6,511 bases of DNA, from contig JAIXVS010000167.1 of assembly GCA_027482795.1 (NCBI GenBank), positions 1 through 6,511 on the forward strand, given 5' to 3'. Source of the stretch: Rhodobacter sp. GTDB lineage: Bacteria; Pseudomonadota; Alphaproteobacteria; Rhodobacterales; Rhodobacteraceae. The position numbers and the translations under genes were made by a program. Below the pieces are notes generated by a model. The model was not told where the DNA came from. It saw nothing but the letters and a program-made list of their open reading frames with translations, and ran no database searches. Shown here one piece after another: positions 5,728 through 6,511 of this stretch (positions are counted from its first letter, which is position 1; each line of letters opens with the position of its first letter).

Positions 5728-6333
5728 TTAAGCCCAAGGGCGAGTGGTTGCGTTTTTCTTCTCGAAACTGTCAATCGCAGCGGCTTTTTCCAGCGTCAGG
5801 CCGATATCGTCCAATCCGTTCAAAAGGCAATGCTTGCGGTGCGCGTCCACTTCGAACGGGAAGACCTGCCCGTCGGATGTGGTCACAGTCTGCGCGACCA
5901 GATCAACCGTCTGGCGCGCATTCTCGCCGCGCTTAGCATCGGCCATCAGCACGTCTACAACCTCTTGCGGCATAACGATGGGCAAAATACCGTTCTTAAA
6001 GCAGTTGTTGTAGAAAATATCGGCAAAACTGGTGGCAACCACGCAGCGGATGCCAAAATCCAGCAAAGCCCAAGGCGCATGTTCGCGCGATGAGCCGCAA
6101 CCAAAGTTATCGCCCGCAACCAGAATCTCGGCCTTGCGATAGGCGGGTTGGTTCAGCACGAAATCGGCAATCTCGGTTCCGTCCAGATTATAGCGCATCT
6201 CGTCAAACAAGTTCTTGCCAAGGCCCGTGCGGGCGATGGTTTTCAGAAACTGCTTGGGGATGATCATATCGGTATCGATATTGACCAAGGGCATGGGGGC
6301 GGCGATGCCTGTAAGGGTGGTGAAGGGGGTCAT
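5728..6333 (-). CDS. leuD: 3-isopropylmalate dehydratase small subunit
   Basis: The protein has 201 residues, the normal length for bacterial LeuD. It starts at ATG 6333 behind a good ribosome site (AAAGGAA, 8 bases upstream). It is the small subunit of isopropylmalate isomerase (EC 4.2.1.33). With LeuC, which holds the iron-sulfur cluster, it converts 2-isopropylmalate to 3-isopropylmalate in cytosolic leucine synthesis. Signature segments are NIDTDMIIPKQFL (18-30), the swivelling-domain motif GDNFGCGSSREHAPWAL (74-90) and SFADIFYNNCFKNGILPI (102-119). LeuC is not in the window; the gene directly upstream is an ATPase, so leuC and leuD are at least not adjacent here. The upstream gene ends 16 bp away, which leaves no room for a separate promoter in the gap. 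A strong terminator follows. No leucine attenuator leader peptide is visible. Confidence 0.97.
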   Translation of the reverse strand: MTPFTTLTGIAAPMPLVNIDTDMIIPKQFLKTIARTGLGKNLFDEMRYNLDGTEIADFVLNQPAYRKAEILVAGDNFGCGSSREHAPWALLDFGIRCVVATSFADIFYNNCFKNGILPIVMPQEVVDVLMADAKRGENARQTVDLVAQTVTTSDGQVFPFEVDAHRKHCLLNGLDDIGLTLEKAAAIDSFEKKNATTRPWA

Positions 6334-6349
6334 GGGTAAGGTTCCTTTG

Positions 6350-6511
6350 TTAAGCTACGGTGCCGCGCGCAATATGCCGACGCATGAAGTCGGCAAATAG
6401 CGGCACGGTGAATTCCAAAAAGCCATGTTCGGCACTGTAAATCATGCCTTTATGGATTATGCTGGCGCGGGCGGGGCTAAGAGATTGTGGTTTTCGGCCC
6501 AATGTCTTGGC
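6350..6511 (-). CDS. C-terminal end of an AAA-type ATP-binding protein (5' part outside window)
   Basis: The minus strand is open from the window edge to TAA at 6350-6352, giving 53 residues: AKTLGRKPQSLSPARASIIH, then KGMIYSAEHGFLEFTVPLF and ADFMRRHIARGTVA. A helix carrying LGRKPQSLSPAR, then KGMIY and FTVPLF-x-x-FMRR, is the C-terminal winged-helix tail I associate with a family of bacterial AAA-type ATPases (Orc1/Cdc6-like architecture). The ATPase domain lies beyond the window, so its Walker motifs cannot be checked. The gene lies 16 bp upstream of leuD in the same direction and is probably co-transcribed with it. The fragment is definitely coding, judging from its good codon use and the absence of stops; the family name is a moderate-confidence call. 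Confidence 0.65.
   Translation of the reverse strand, partial: AKTLGRKPQSLSPARASIIHKGMIYSAEHGFLEFTVPLFADFMRRHIARGTVA
6375..6395. repeat. Inverted repeat at the end of the ATPase gene, upstream of leuD
   Basis: TGCCGAC (6375-6381) and GTCGGCA (6389-6395) form a perfect 7-bp stem with a 7-base loop, inside the codons for FADFMRRH about 40 bases before the leuD start. On the minus strand it is followed by TATTGCGCG with no T-run, so it is not an intrinsic terminator. It could be an mRNA-stabilising hairpin between the genes or chance coding sequence. Confidence 0.4.

Noticed and set aside
5713..6093. Plus-strand open frames across leuD
   Set aside because: leuD on the minus strand is unambiguous; these are its complement frames.
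1..6511. CRISPR array, tRNA, rRNA, insertion sequence or integrase
   Set aside because: No regularly spaced repeats, no cloverleaf or rRNA-like sequence and no transposase or integrase motifs were found on either strand. The only large repeat is the pair at 699 and 3611.

Overview
The window looks like chromosome from a Rhodobacterales-type alphaproteobacterium. The evidence is a GC-rich sequence, a LeuD of the alphaproteobacterial type, and a run of proteins (an endonuclease/exonuclease/phosphatase-like protein ending WVDISLP, an adjacent six-helix membrane protein, a DUF1800/DUF1501 pair) that resemble conserved hypotheticals of that group. The assignment rests on recognising protein sequences, not on a database search. 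No tRNA, rRNA, CRISPR array, insertion sequence or integrase was seen.

Layout on the plus strand: positions 1-711 hold the 3' part of an atypical SDR NAD(P)-dependent epimerase. It is followed by a 109-bp spacer (712-820). The spacer carries a relic of the 3' end of a second EEP-family gene in antisense, a small hairpin and a possible promoter. Next is a tight two-gene operon (821-3613): a DUF1800 protein with a twin-arginine signal peptide, started from TTG, and a DUF1501 protein 9 bp downstream.

Layout on the minus strand, read right to left: the C-terminal end of an AAA-type ATPase (6350-6511) and leuD (5728-6333) lie 16 bp apart, and a strong intrinsic terminator follows leuD. A 250-bp intergenic region with repeated palindromic motifs leads into a second minus-strand unit. 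That unit is a GTG-started membrane protein (4641-5477) overlapping an exported EEP-like protein (3610-4764, start uncertain). The EEP-like gene ends tail to tail with DUF1501, overlapping it by 4 bp.

The most notable structure is a direct repeat, 25 bp identical and about 41 of 46 bases overall, at 699-744 and 3611-3656. It brackets the DUF1800/DUF1501 pair exactly. In both copies the minus strand encodes the same EEP C-terminus ending WVDISLP followed by a stop. This suggests the two-gene cassette entered at, or was rearranged around, the 3' end of an EEP gene. The surviving EEP protein has GQAS where the family normally has the catalytic GDxN, so it may be a non-catalytic or altered member. 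LeuD acts in leucine synthesis. The roles of the DUF1800/DUF1501 pair, the membrane protein and the EEP-like protein are not known from the sequence.
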